Shown here: positions 11,951 through 23,204 of the stretch, piece by piece
Layout of the letters: each line of letters begins with the position of its first letter
How positions within the stretch are numbered: the stretch's first letter is position 1
NCBI GenBank assembly: GCA_905250885.1
Contig: CAJNOQ010000541.1
Coordinates: 1 to 47,392, forward strand
Source of the DNA: Didymodactylos carnosus
Lineage: Eukaryota > Rotifera > Eurotatoria > Philodinida > Philodinidae
DNA: 47,392 nucleotides
Reading direction: 5' to 3'
Program-made: the position numbers and the translations under genes
Notes under the pieces: generated by a model
The model's database searches: none
What the model was told of the DNA's origin: nothing
What the model saw: the letters and a program-made list of their open reading frames with translations, nothing else

Positions 11951-11958
11951 ATTTCATA

Positions 11959-14540
11959 ATAAAATAATTCACGTGATACCATGGATTTTACTCATTCATT
12001 CATACTGAATTGCTTATAGTATTTGTTTTTTTGGTTCGTAATTTTAATTTTTAATTTTGTATGTGTTAATAACTTTAATTGTATATATCAATAATTCAAG
12101 TACATAAAGAACAAAATATCCAATGGACAGCAATGCTAAAGAACCAGGTAAGGTGCACATAATTCAGAGGAGGAGTACAAGTTTTTTTCTAATAATTTAC
12201 ATATGGTTGGATAGAGCTCGTCAAGCTGCATCCGCATATTGTGTTTCAGCTTTTGAAAAATCGTTCTTGAGGTTTGTCAAAAACGAAAATCTGAAATTTC
12301 CACTCAAAAATGAAAGTTGTCGAAAAATTCTCAAATGCATATCATTCGACTCAGTTTTTGATGTTGGTTCCAAACATGACATTAGTTTCGCTGAAAAGAT
12401 GAAATCTGATGGAGAAAAAGGCAAACTACAAGCTCTTTTACCTTTGACTATATCGTAAATGAATCATTACAACGCACCTGTTGTATTTCAAAATCATGGT
12501 GTCTTTTCTTAAAATTAACCATTGGAAAATTCTTGTGGATAAATTTAAAGTGAAACGTTGAGCAAGTTGTACAACAGCGCTATCAAGATCATCTTTATGC
12601 GTTTAAGTTTCAGATAATTTTTATTTCCTAGGAATCTGTCCATTTTGCTAGATGAAGTTTTCTGGACGGGTCTATTTTCTAGTACCAAACAGAATGAGTT
12701 TCAGTTGAAGTTTTTCCATTGAATATTCTGGCTTTTTCTGAGTTTTACCCCAATTTTTTTTTGAAACACTTTATGCACATCTTATTCAGATTTGTTAATT
12801 ATATAAAATAAACATGATACTGAAGACAGATACTGAGATCACTCAACAGACAAGTCAAACACTGGTTGTAATTCAGTTTCCAATTCTCTTTCAAGTAAAC
12901 TATAACTCAAAATAAAGTGGCGGACAAAAATTTAAGACCATTTTCATTTTTGAATTTTCTGGTGAACCTTGGAGTATCTAAGCACATACGAAGAAAAATT
13001 TTCATTTAAGTTTAGGAGGTTAAAAAATACTGCAGTTTTAAGAATTTAAAAGTCTTAAATTTTCAACTTGTTTAAAGCCAGTTTAAAGTTCATTTTCACT
13101 CATTCAGTAAGATAGAGCAGACTTTTCTTGTCAAAATGAGACGTTGTACGACTCGATGCGACCTTCCTTCAATGAGTTATGAATTTTTGTCGGAAAGCAC
13201 CATACCGAAAAATTCTAGCAGATCGTTAAAAACGTTTCAGTATGAAAAAAGACGACGGTGCTTTCCGTCGGAGCCTAACTTTTTCCTTGTTTTAATTTAG
13301 AGGTTTCGTGTTTCACTTCTTTATTTCTTCCTGCTTTATTGTTTTCAATTACAGATGAATTTGACACAAGCTGAAAAGGATTGTCTGATGTTACAAAACG
13401 CAGTTTATGGTACTTATTTTCGACACATTTATTTTACTACATCAACAGTTCTCTTCTTAAATAGTGGTGAGCATTTTTGAGAGAAAGGATGAAGCGAGAA
13501 CCAAAACAAGTGTTTTCTTATTTTTGCAGGTAAGAAACTAGCTGGGGTTTCGCACAAATCAAGTTTCAGATCCCCCCAGACCCTATTCTAATTATATTAT
13601 GAAATCGTTTATGTAACGTAACTTAGTCCACTAAAATCTTCCTGTTCTGGTGTATAAGCTACTAACTGCATCCTTGTTTTCCCATTCTATCTAGAAACAG
13701 CACGAGTTTTTCTTAAGCTTAGTAGACTTAACTTACTAATTCATCTGTATTTTCCATAAATGATCTTTCTTCGAGGAGGATTTTTCTGTCGTGCTGTTCA
13801 TGGTTCGCTTAGCACTGTCGGGCGAATTAAGGTATATCTACAAGTACACATATATTTCTTCACCTTCCTAAATCAACTCAGTAGACTTCAAAACAGAGCA
13901 GCACTTTCGATGGACCAACTGCGCAAGCAAATATATTAGCGCGTTCAAAGCAAGTTTACTTTCTTCTGATGATCAGATACAACCCATTCGCAGACTTCAG
14001 CCATATTCTTTCAGTTAAATTACGAATTTACCCCAACATTTCTAACATAGGTTAAGAAATAATTTATCGGTGAAACGTCAACTGAAACATGACTTCTTTT
14101 TTCAGGGTGGGCGCAGCCCACCCCTCACGCCGCCACTAGCTGAGCCTGGCTGAGTGAAGAGTCTAACCTTTGTTGAGCACAGTTATACAGTGTTAAGCAA
14201 TTCTTTTAAAGTTCTTGTGTTTTTCAAAAATTGGTGTGCTTAGTATAGTTGAATAAAATTTTCTTCGAAATCTACTACTGTGCTCAGCAAATTTTCGGTG
14301 GATCCTGCTTTCCATACGACTAGGCTCAGATTTGTTAACTTCTCTCCAAAACAAGAATCATTCTTCTGACACAGAAAACTAATGAAATGTCCGATCACCT
14401 AATTTTTCACCTAAGAGGATTTCTTGTTGTTTAAATTTTAAAGATAATTATGTCGAACAAAAGAGAAAACAAAGCAAAAATGTTAGAAAGAACCAGTACA
14501 AAATCCACTCATTACCAGACACACGGGTTCAGAAGTAGTA
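11959..14540. other. No established gene; one unrecognised ORF
   Basis: An open frame at 12123-12458 (111 codons, plus) starts MDSNAKEPGK and has no match I recognise. It has a hydrophobic patch near residue 22 and Lys-rich tail; coding status doubtful. At 12918-12960 a sequence reading GTGGCGGACAAAAATTTAAG looks like a Tc1-type terminal repeat, but a convincing partner end is missing. A short inverted pair CGGAAAGCACC/GGTGCTTTCCG lies at 13192-13268. A GC-rich hairpin GTGGGCGCAGCCCAC is near 14108. Confidence 0.4.
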
Positions 14541-15116
14541 TTGGGTGTCCGTAAAGTCCTTAGAGTTAGAAAATGTTCAATGTTTTCGTCATTCTTTACC
14601 CAAATGAGCTGATTTTTTTTCTGAGTATAGTAAGCGGATAGAAGTGTCTATCCATCACAAAACGGACCATTTATGAATATGAAACAAACAATTTTTTTAA
14701 CGCTATAAGTAAACTTTACAACGAGATTTTTTCGCATAGTTATATGCTGATGCTATAGTATATTCTTTTATTTGTTTAATCAGAAATGTAACTGATATGT
14801 AAGCCTAGTTTGGGACAAATTGTCCTCCATTATTCATATAGACATGAAGGTGCTGCTGAACAGAACGGCATACTTTGCGGCACATTTCTTCTGGTATCTG
14901 TTCACAAGCTTCTTCGATTCTCTGTTTAAGTTCTTGAATGGAAGTAAGTGGCTGTTTAAACACCGTGTCTTTCAAATATCCCCAGAGGAAAAAGTCACAT
15001 GGAGAATAAACACTTCTATTTACTTTCCACATTCAGAAAAAAAATCAGCTCATTTGGGTAAAGAATGACGAAAACATTGAACATTTTCTAACTCTAAGGA
15101 CTTTATGGACACCCTA
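14541..15116. mobile_element. Internally deleted mariner-type element with 83-bp TIRs
   Basis: Left TIR 14543-14625 and right TIR 15032-15114 begin GGGTGTCCRTAAAGTCCTTA and are identical at 82 of 83 positions. The flanking dinucleotide is TA on the right and TT on the left, fitting a TA target with one change. The element keeps only the C-terminal part of a mariner transposase (next entry). The close TIR identity implies recent mobility or recent conversion, although the transposase is incomplete. Confidence 0.85.
14805..15032 (-). pseudogene. Mariner transposase C-terminal fragment
   Basis: The minus frame carries the terminal Asp block (PCDFFLWGYLKD, about residues 12-23) followed by the conserved helical tail ELKQRIEEACEQIPEEMCRK and ends at a natural stop. 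The first two catalytic acidic residues and the DNA-binding domain are missing. The first few residues (MWKVNRSV) come from the junction beside the right TIR rather than from transposase. The fragment is still open over 75 codons. It is not a functional protein; it marks the family of the surrounding element. Confidence 0.85.
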
Positions 15117-15367
15117 TATCACAACAATGTTTGATTAAATCTTCTGGTATGAAATGTAAATTATGTTCGATCTGTGGACCATCGGCAGCCAATATTTTAT
15201 ATAATTATTCTTTGAATAAAGCAAGTAATTTCATTGAATTTAATGTCTTTCTATTATTTCTATCTAAAAACAATAACAACGAACAGAATATAGTTAGAAT
15301 GTTTATGTAGAAAAGACTCTATATGTACCATATAAATCGAATAAGGCTCCCAAAATTTCTTCGGAAT

Positions 15368-15722
15368 GGCTATTGACACCCGGGGTGGCAGCACGGAGCT
15401 ATTGACAACCCGTCGAACTGGCAGTAAGAGCTATTGACAGTCCAAAATGCACTTACACACTGCATAAATGTGTTATTCAAAGTGTTATGTTGAATTAGTT
15501 CTGAAATTGACGGCCTATGAGAGGTGATTTCGGGTGGGTTAGGTGGCTGTACATGTGAGTGAGCCACTGGAATACTTCCATGTTACCTGGAGATGATGGT
15601 CTTTATTAAATAACAAATTTTTGCAGTGTATAAATGTATTCTGGACGGTCAATAGCATCTTGCTACCAGTTCGATGAAGTGTTAATAGCCCCCTGCTACC
15701 ACCCCGGGGGTGTCAATAGACC
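15368..15722. mobile_element. Non-autonomous element with triplicated subterminal motif
   Basis: Ends are GGCTATTGACACCC (15368) and the complement GGGTGTCAATAGACC (15708-15722). Each end carries three copies of a unit starting GCTATTRACA at about 30-32-bp spacing (left: 15369, 15398, 15430). The second unit adds a shared TCGAACTGG block. Arms run about 15368-15475 and 15622-15722. Such repeated subterminal motifs are typical transposase-binding arrays. No coding sequence. Superfamily not assigned. Confidence 0.7.
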
Positions 15723-15988
15723 TACCCAAATTTCTTCAATGACTCGTTCATTATCCAATATAACCAATTTTAAGTTACATTGCCTTCTTTTCTCTTCAAT
15801 CTCGATTAACTCTTCTCTAAAATATTGTTTCTAAACAAAAAGAATCATACATGTTGTTAACAAGTATTTCTCAATTTAAGAATAGTGAAAGAGATGGCGG
15901 CGGCTAAGCACAGAAAATTTCAACGTGAAAATAGCGGAGACATATGGAATATACCGAAAAACCAATTTTCACGGACTCTCTGAGATGC

Positions 15989-17520
15989 TTACTTTGAAAT
16001 GCGTCTACACTGGAATTTTGGTAAATAAATTAGTTTTATGCCATAGGAATTTGTGAGAATCTCCAATTTGGTGATCTAGGCGGAAAAAATCAAAAAAAAT
16101 TTAGCAAAATCAGCGATAATAAACAAGTCCGTGTCCACACTCACGGTTTTAAATGTGGCGTGTGTAGACAGTTTGTCTGTCAAATCCGGCAGTTTTGTTT
16201 TCTCATTCACATCGAACCCAGGTTCTTTAGCAATCACTAGCAACCCTTTTGAACATCCTTCTTTCGCGTCCGACGGATAAAAACAACTGAGTCTAGGATG
16301 TTTATTATTCTGGTCACTCAGTGAATAGAGTTTCGTAGTGTGGGTGCTGGCATTGTCGACTAAAACTTCAAATTTACAGTTCTTGAACTCTTTTTTAAAT
16401 GGCAATAACTTGAACAATCTTTCAAACTGCTCTAAAACCACTTCGTTAGTAAAATAACAATCTGTATCAATTGCAATGGATGCAGTAGCTGAATTTGGCT
16501 CGTAGTTTATTCCCGAGGTGTTTGAAAGTTCCGGGTACTTTTAAGGGCTGCACGAAATTCAGAATTGGTCAGACGGAAGAATGGTGATGACGATGAGCGA
16601 CGAGAAAATCAGAAACCATAAGGGAGCTTCCTCTTCCTTTGACAAAAAACGTTTTGTGGCCCTCAGCCATCCAGCGCTTGTGAGAAATCTCGTTAGAACG
16701 AAAAGTACTTTCGTGGTGACCTGCAAAAACAAAGGAAAAACGGTCCAGTAAGAGACAAATGCCGGGAAGAGCCAGTGCGCTACGTACACAGCAGAATAAC
16801 TGGTTCGGGAACTGGTGGGTCTACCCATTTTGGATTACTCCCTTCTGAAACTTGATAATAAAACTTCTCTCTGGACAGAAAATAATTAACTATTTGCTCA
16901 CGGTGCTCAATAACGTCTGTTCTCTCGTGGCCTAAGTAATAGGGACGGCTTTTGTTCGTCGAATAGCTGATGCCCCAAGCTTTCAGATCAAGACAACAGC
17001 TCTGGACAGACCGAATATACTATATTCGGTCTGTTCAGGCTATATTCAATATAGCCTGAACCGTCTTTTAGTACGCCATTAATTTCAAAATATTTGTTGT
17101 CAATAAACTGAGCTAGCTCTTCGACCGTAAATGACGCAGCTTTTCTCGTAGTAGATTATAAAACACTACTTTAGATCGGTTAGAAATTCTTCTAAATGGG
17201 ATAAAAGACAATGACATTTTGTCCAAAAAACTTGCGCCGCTCATCACTGTAGTTTTACCAGTGTAAAACGCTCATGCATGAATATTGACCTATGACGTCC
17301 CTATTTCGACAGACCTGACGACGAAAAATCGATTGGCATATGACAATGACCAGCTCTGATTCAGTTTTAAACATTCTAAACATGGATTTAACTTTCACGT
17401 TTTCAGTCCAAAAAATGCTACACCACGTGGAACAGAACTGGTCTTTCTCAGCACTATAAATTTTTCGAGATGATTTTTCCACTAAACACTTGCTACATCC
17501 ACAGTGGGCATTTTTTGCTA
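15989..17520 (-). pseudogene. Intron-containing DDE transposase pseudogene
   Basis: Fragments of one transposase appear in order: a Cys-rich start (HCGCSKC...CSTWC, about 17500-17410); GHERTDVIEHREQIVNYFLS (about 16935-16875); HHESTFRSNEISHKRW (about 16718-16670) with KGRGSSLMVSDFLV; then NYEPNSATASIAIDTDCYFT; VLVDNASTHT (about 16360-16330); SKGLLVIAKE; and KLEILTNSYGIKLIYLPKF (about 16070-16010). Introns 16787-16721 (GTACGT...TTGCAG) and 16144-16076 (GTGAGT...CCTAG) restore homology when removed. At least two frameshifts plus stops occur (near 16570 and 16520, and in the N-terminal third). The first catalytic Asp of H-D-E-S-T is His, the second Asp (VDNA) is kept, and the sequence breaks off just after KFQC, before the third acidic residue. 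Family recognised by motif pattern; I cannot name its superfamily. Confidence 0.75.
17006..17061. repeat. Two overlapping perfect 29-nt palindromes
   Basis: 17006-17034 and 17033-17061 are each perfect 14-bp-arm palindromes around a single C, overlapping by two bases. The first contains ACCGAATATACTATATTCGGT, cut here to its core; the second contains GGCTATATTCAATATAGCC. They lie inside the transposase pseudogene, between the INGVLKDGSG and LKAWGI blocks. Confidence 0.9.
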
Positions 17521-17559
17521 GAGCAGGCGGACTTTAGCTTTATGAGTGAACTAAAATTT

Positions 17560-17760
17560 CATGAGTCATTTTTTTATAGGTTTTTCATGATTCTCTTTCT
17601 AGTGGCATGAGAGTTGGGTTTTGAAAAAGTTTTCTAAGGAGTTTTCCAGAGATCCGATCTTTCGAAAACCCTTCAGAGAACTTTCTCAATATTTAAAAAC
17701 GATGCCACTGGAAAGAACATTGTCGAATACCTATAAGAACATGTTTCGAGTCGTTCAGGT
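17560..17760. repeat. Fold-back repeat with ~85-bp arms
   Basis: 17570-17655 pairs with 17660-17745, for example CTTTCTAGTGGCAT against ATGCCACTGGAAAG, and TTTTATAGGT against ACCTATAAGA. The arms are diverged and nearly abut. No coding capacity; probably an old palindromic MITE just upstream of the transposase pseudogene. Confidence 0.55.
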
Positions 17761-18484
17761 TACTTTATCTTGAAATTCAAATTTTCAACACGAAATTGTT
17801 TGTGTGAATCTCAAAAACTAAGAAATTTCTAGAATTCAAAATCAAGCGACCGAAACTAGATGAGTTATACACCATTCGATGCAGTTTTTCATGCTGATTG
17901 CAAATATGGCATTATATTTTAAGAAAAGTGCATTTATACTGTAGAAAACTGCAAAATACCTCCAAAATCCCAGGGGTTTTTGTAAAATCTATTACTCGAC
18001 TTAAACAAAAAAGTGAAAAAAGATGACATCACCAATGATGCAGCTTGATCTGGAGAATATTTGGTGTAAAAATAAGTCGTTTTGCATGGTGGCTAACGGT
18101 GGCGGATCGACTATATTGAGGACGGGTCATCTGTAATTGACACTATGCAGCTTGTAGGGCCTGTTTCTCATCGAATTTCTTTTGGAATTAGTAACTTTTT
18201 GGTAGTAATAGATAGCGCTCATTCTGCTGATTTTGAATATGTGCTTTGTGTAGCCATTTAATACAACGAAGCAAGTAAAATGAACAAATAACTCTCAAGA
18301 TGTCGCTAAAAGTAGTATAACACAGTACTGTTTTGTACCCGTTTTTCTCTGCGAAGGAGTGAACATCACAATAGACAATACACCATTCGATAGCCCTTTT
18401 TAAGGGCTACATTCTAGACTATTTGTTTTTGAAAAAGGAGCAACTTCGATTTTTCACCTAATGTCCGCCTAGATGCCCACTGTG

Positions 18485-19408
18485 CGCGCGTCGAAGACTG
18501 ATTAAATATTTAGATTTCTTAACTCTAAATACGCAGTACTGAGTTGGGTGCATAGCTTTCGTTTCATAGTTTTTCACAGGTGAGGGAAGGGGGACGCGAA
18601 ACTTTGAGGAAGAAAGTCGTATTTTTTCGAGAAAAGAAAGTTGGTGAGCAAAAAAACCAAAGAATCAAAGCCTTCTGCTGGTAAAAAAAGTTGTTTTTTT
18701 CTGTGGGAGAAAATCAATTTCCAGGACGACTTTCTTCCAAAATTTCAGGAGAGAAAATCGACCTTCCCCTGATCGAAAGCTATGTTTCGGTGTAACCTAG
18801 ATGAGAGACACAGAATTCATTTTTTATATGATAAAAAATCCCAAAATGTGGAAATATTAAGGAGTTTTGTGAAAATCTAGACGAAAAACAGGCAATTCTT
18901 TTTATTTGCTGCGATAGTGAGTAGATATGAGAAGAGTAAAGTTATTGAAAACAATAGGTATAGCCTATTAATACATTAAAGTCAAACGATACAATGAGAT
19001 TACATATCGATCTTTTACATTAGAAGCACTATTCAACAGGAACACAATTCATTTTCTAGATTTTTCAAATACATGAAATACCTATCATAATACAACATAG
19101 CTGTAGTTGCTCAGCATCTGAAAATAAGTGAAAACTTGAAAAAAAGAACAGTGATGTCAAAAATTGATGGTATAAATATGTCATCATAAGAGCGAACTCA
19201 TATATGAAGAAAAGTATTTCAGAGGTTTGATCAAATTCTTATTCCTATTCGGATGCCCATTAGATGACGACAAAATCTACCTGTGGATCCGCTAAGTTCA
19301 GTATGTCTTTTATCAGTAACCACTGCTTTTCATTCACTCCTCCGGTGAGTCGTTACTCATTTATATATTTAACAATTTTGTTGCCTACTTTTAATGCTAA
19401 TATCTACA
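18485..19408. other. No recognisable gene
   Basis: AT-rich. A possible exon on the minus strand (about 19341-19259, reading NEKQWLLIKDILNLADPQ then a GTAGAT donor) could belong to the gene at 19409-20056, but its acceptor (CACCGGAG) is poor. Confidence 0.3.
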
Positions 19409-20056
19409 TTAGTATAGTCCTGATAATCTTAAATTATTTTCAATTTGAATATCGGTAACTAAATTAACAATATAAGCTAATTGTCCATTATGTTCAAGTC
19501 TATCCCAAACTTTGCATACAGCATTACGACGATATTTTGATCCACCACGTTCACATTTGGAAAATAAGTGTAATTGATTAGCGTCATTATCTTCATCGCT
19601 ACTATCAGAATCAAAATTCATTATCGTTTTTGTTTTCTTTTTTTCATCGGTTAACACTGATTTCATTAAACGCTGTCGAAGTTCATCATCTCTTGTCCAA
19701 AAAGCAAAATTATTTACATATGTATTATCATTTTCTAGTGAATGATAACTTTCATTTCGACTGCTCTTAATGCGATTAAAAAATCGTATATGTCTTGGAT
19801 GTTGTTCAAAATTATTTAAAGCCATCTCTGATAATTCATCAAATCCATTGAAACTTCGCTCGTATTCTCTACCCCAAAATTTTAATGATCTATCTCTAAC
19901 AGATGATGTTTTAAATTTTCGACTATTACTCGATATTGAACGAATTAATCTATTATGTCTTTGTTTAATTTTCACATGATTATCAAGAATACATTGGTTT
20001 TGATCACTTGATGATGTTGAGTCGTCGGAATTTAATGTTTTCATATTATTTGTCAT
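19409..20056 (-). CDS. Uncharacterised Ser/Asp-rich protein
   Basis: Open frame of 215 codons from the MTNNMKTL start. I prefer this ATG because a strong acceptor (CTTCTTACAG, AG at 20069-20068) lies only 11 nt upstream, and an in-frame ATG at 20089 lies beyond it. The composition looks protein-like: an N-terminal polar Ser/Asp stretch, a basic segment (about 30-60) followed by SLKFWGREYERSFNGFDELS (about 64-83), then RRIRF-type and HSLENDNTY blocks. Further on come an acidic FDSDSSDEDND tract (about 159-169) and a Cys/Arg region ending AVCKVWDRLEHNGQLAYIVN. No signal peptide or membrane segment. I do not recognise the family; probably lineage-specific, intracellular. It may continue by splicing into further exons downstream. 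Confidence 0.6.
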   Translation of the reverse strand: MTNNMKTLNSDDSTSSSDQNQCILDNHVKIKQRHNRLIRSISSNSRKFKTSSVRDRSLKFWGREYERSFNGFDELSEMALNNFEQHPRHIRFFNRIKSSRNESYHSLENDNTYVNNFAFWTRDDELRQRLMKSVLTDEKKKTKTIMNFDSDSSDEDNDANQLHLFSKCERGGSKYRRNAVCKVWDRLEHNGQLAYIVNLVTDIQIENNLRLSGLY

Positions 20057-20100
20057 TTTATAATCTCCTGTAAGAAGTTCTAAAAACATATATTTATTAA

Positions 20101-21655
20101 GGTTTTTTTTTGCAAATTGATTTAGTGAAAAGATTGATGAAGATGTTTATAATGGAAGAGAAGGCGATTATATCATGGTATGGTACCATGATCTCTAAAC
20201 ATAGTGAAATATCTGTATATTTGACCATGCTGATTATGAATAGCACAACTAAAAATTTAATTGAACGTTTATATATGTGAGAAGAAACGAAGTACAAAAG
20301 AATACTGTTTTGTTTGCATTTGATGAATTAAATTCATTCTACACTCTTCATAATTTATAAAATGTTCTATATGGTGAGTAAAAAATTGTATCCATATGTT
20401 TTGTCATTAAGAAAAGTTTCGTGACGGTTCTAGTTGACAAAGATTCAATTATAAATAAGTTTTCTGATTATGAGATGAGGCTAAACGTGTAAAGAAAAAT
20501 ATGAAAAACAAAACAAAAAAAAAAAAATTCTAAAGTAGTTTACAACAGATTTAGTAGAGATCTATTCAAAAACATTTTAGTAATGAGGTTAAACTTTCTT
20601 AAGTCTCCTTCTTCCGACAGATTAGTCACTACAAGCGCGTCCAGGTATACTTTGAAAACTGCTAAATCTAATAATTGGTTGTATTTTGTGGCAGCATGTG
20701 TCTAAATTAACTAAAGGACACATTGAAATGGTGTTCTATTGTAAAAAGTTGATGTAATAAAATGTATAGTATAAAATACATCCATCTAATTAGAATACTG
20801 TTACTCAAGGCATCAGAAATAATTTTAATATGTTGTTTAGCATGAATAAATAACATTTTTCTTCTTTTTTTTCTACGCCATTAATTTCTAGCCATGTCAT
20901 TAGTTTATGCTCGACGATATATTTTTTTTCTTCCACATTTTGGAATATTTAACAATTTTCAAACGTTTAAACTTGAGAAGTGACAAGCCCATTCATTGTT
21001 CAAATACGTCAAGTATTAGCTCGTCAAATTCAGAGTCAGATTTCTATTAAGTGTTCATAGCAATGTAAAAAGTCTGAATAACAAGAAAAGAATGTAAAAC
21101 AAAACTTTAAGCCGCGTTCGGGAATATAATGCAGACTATTCTCTTTACATTCGTTGTCAAAAATGCGATCACATTAGCACTCACAAAACGTCTACTTCGA
21201 AATTAAAATTAACAGAAAATCGATTCTATATTAACACAATGAAAGTGCCGAGAACTCAAACATTTATTGGTTCTCGTTATCATGTCTCTTGAGGACCAAA
21301 ATTTTGCATCTTTCAAAAAAACATTTAACAGAACTAATCCATTTTTATACATAGGTTTTTGTGCTAAGCCATGAGACGGTGTTTGCATACATATCCTGTC
21401 ACTTTTTTAAGATCGTCGCCAGTACATAAAGCCAAGTTCTCACCGTTTTGTGATTTACAGCGAGTGGTGTGGAAATTTATGTTTTTTTTCGAAAAAAAAA
21501 GTCATGTCAGATTTGTAAAAAATTGAATCTAGACAATGTTAGTTGTAAAACTTGATAAAAGTTTTTAGAAAAATTCTGAGATGGTTGTTCGACAGAGCGA
21601 AGAAAGTTATTGTTACAGGATAGATTTCGAGGTTACAAGTGTCAGGCTGATCACT
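20101..21655. other. No recognisable gene
   Basis: AT-rich with homopolymer runs (A13 near 20517). No domain, RNA gene or transposon end was recognised on either strand. Confidence 0.45.
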
Positions 21656-21656
21656 T

Positions 21657-22165
21657 AATAAAGAAGGGGACCAGATTTTCCTTGATTTTGGCCCACTGCT
21701 TTTTCGACTTAATTTTGATCAGATTTTGTAGAGAAAACGCTTTTACACATTTTTAAGTGTATAACTTAACTTTTCTAAGGAGATACATAAAGCATATCGG
21801 TACTTAACAAAAACGATCCTGTTCAAAATCTAATATAAAGTTACGGTAAAATGTGATACAGAAAACTAGCCAATGAAAAACTGAACAAATTAGTACATGG
21901 ACCATAGTCACACACTGAATATTTGAGGAGAAATCGTTTATTTTCGAACATCCCCTATCTAGTGATCATCCCTGAGCGATCATTTTTCCCTATTTTATGT
22001 ACCATCTCAGAAAAGTTAATTTAAAAAGCCTCCATAAGGTTATAATGACACATATGCACTTAAAAATGTGTAAAATCATTTTCTCTACAAAATCGGATCA
22101 AAATTAAGTCGAAAAAGCCGGGGGCCATAACTAAGGAAAATCCAACCCATTCCTTTAACAAATTA
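21657..22165. repeat. Diverged inverted repeat, ~115-bp arms
   Basis: 21657-21775 and 22050-22165 pair imperfectly. The best block is TTTTTCGACTTAATTTTGAT CAGATTTTGTAGAGAAAA (split here) against its complement at 22075-22115. The interior of about 270 bp has no gene. Probably an old non-autonomous DNA element. Confidence 0.6.
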
Positions 22166-22404
22166 TATAAGAAAAAGGACTTTCAGTAAAAGGTTTAAAA
22201 TTGACATAATAGTGTAAAAAGTACGGTATTACTAAAAGACGTGAATACTTCACATTAAAATCTGAGTTAGCCAATCGATAGAGCTCATCGAACTGAGTAT
22301 AGCACCGCCTAACGAACACCTAAAAACGCCTTTATAGTTTCGCTTTTTAAGCATACATTTTCAATGAATGCACTCAATGAATGCACAAGCACTCAAAAAA
22401 AGTA

Positions 22405-22517
22405 TGCCAAATTCATCTCCAGATTGTTCTGAGCCTAGTGGTACACTTTCAACCGAATAAAAAATTGTTTTAAAAATGATACCACTAGGCTCAAACAGTC
22501 TCGAGATGAATTTGGCA
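22405..22517. repeat. Hairpin MITE, ~39-bp arms
   Basis: TGCCAAATTCATCTC at 22405 pairs with GAGATGAATTTGGCA ending at 22517, and GAGCCTAGTGGTA pairs with TACCACTAGGCTC. The loop is about 34 bp. Confidence 0.7.
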
Positions 22518-23204
22518 AATTGTTTTTGATGTTCTTACTATTTCTTATGAGTATTCGCAGATGTTCGAGGATGTTCGCGTCTTATACTAATACCCAAAAA
22601 AGTAAGACAGTATCAAACTTATTTATAGTCAAAATGTAGTTGACACTTTTGCTTTATTTAATGCTAAAAAGATTATTATTTTAACTACCATCAATCAAAT
22701 TTCAAATTATTTGACATGAGAAGATGGATGGTAATTCAAAGCCCTCAACTTTGACTTCAAATGTTTTTCGAAAACTACATGTCAGTTTCTCCTCAAAACT
22801 TTTCCCTGGAAACAACTCACTTAGTGCTACTCCAAATTAAACTTTAATAAATACTAAGAATAAATATTCCACTATATGAATCTTTAGACGTTGATCAGGG
22901 ATCTGATGTCAGATGAATGTTATCTAGTCTACTTAATCTGTTTAATTTATTACCAGATTATCCTCTTAGTTGTAACCGCGGAATTTATTACGTAACTTTC
23001 TCAAAAATTTTACGGCTGACGTTTTCTTGATCCACTTTTTTCGTCAAATCATAGGTTACGTCTATAATGCAAAAATCGAACTGGAGTTTTAGATTGAATG
23101 AATCAGTACCATCTAGTAACCGGTGGCTCGGAAATAATAAGCCTCTTAGTACTGTAACTATAACGTTTTCATCACGTTTTTTAGAAACTTATTTTTCTTT
23201 TTAA
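22518..23204. other. No recognisable gene
   Basis: AT-rich, with only short open frames and no family resemblance on either strand. Confidence 0.4.

Noticed and set aside
11689-11982. 97-codon open frame on the minus strand
   Set aside because: It is largely the hAT-like MITE read through; no protein resemblance.
12918-13200. Complete Tc1-type element beginning GTGGCGGACAAAA
   Set aside because: Only one convincing end; the candidate partner near 13184 matches for too few bases.
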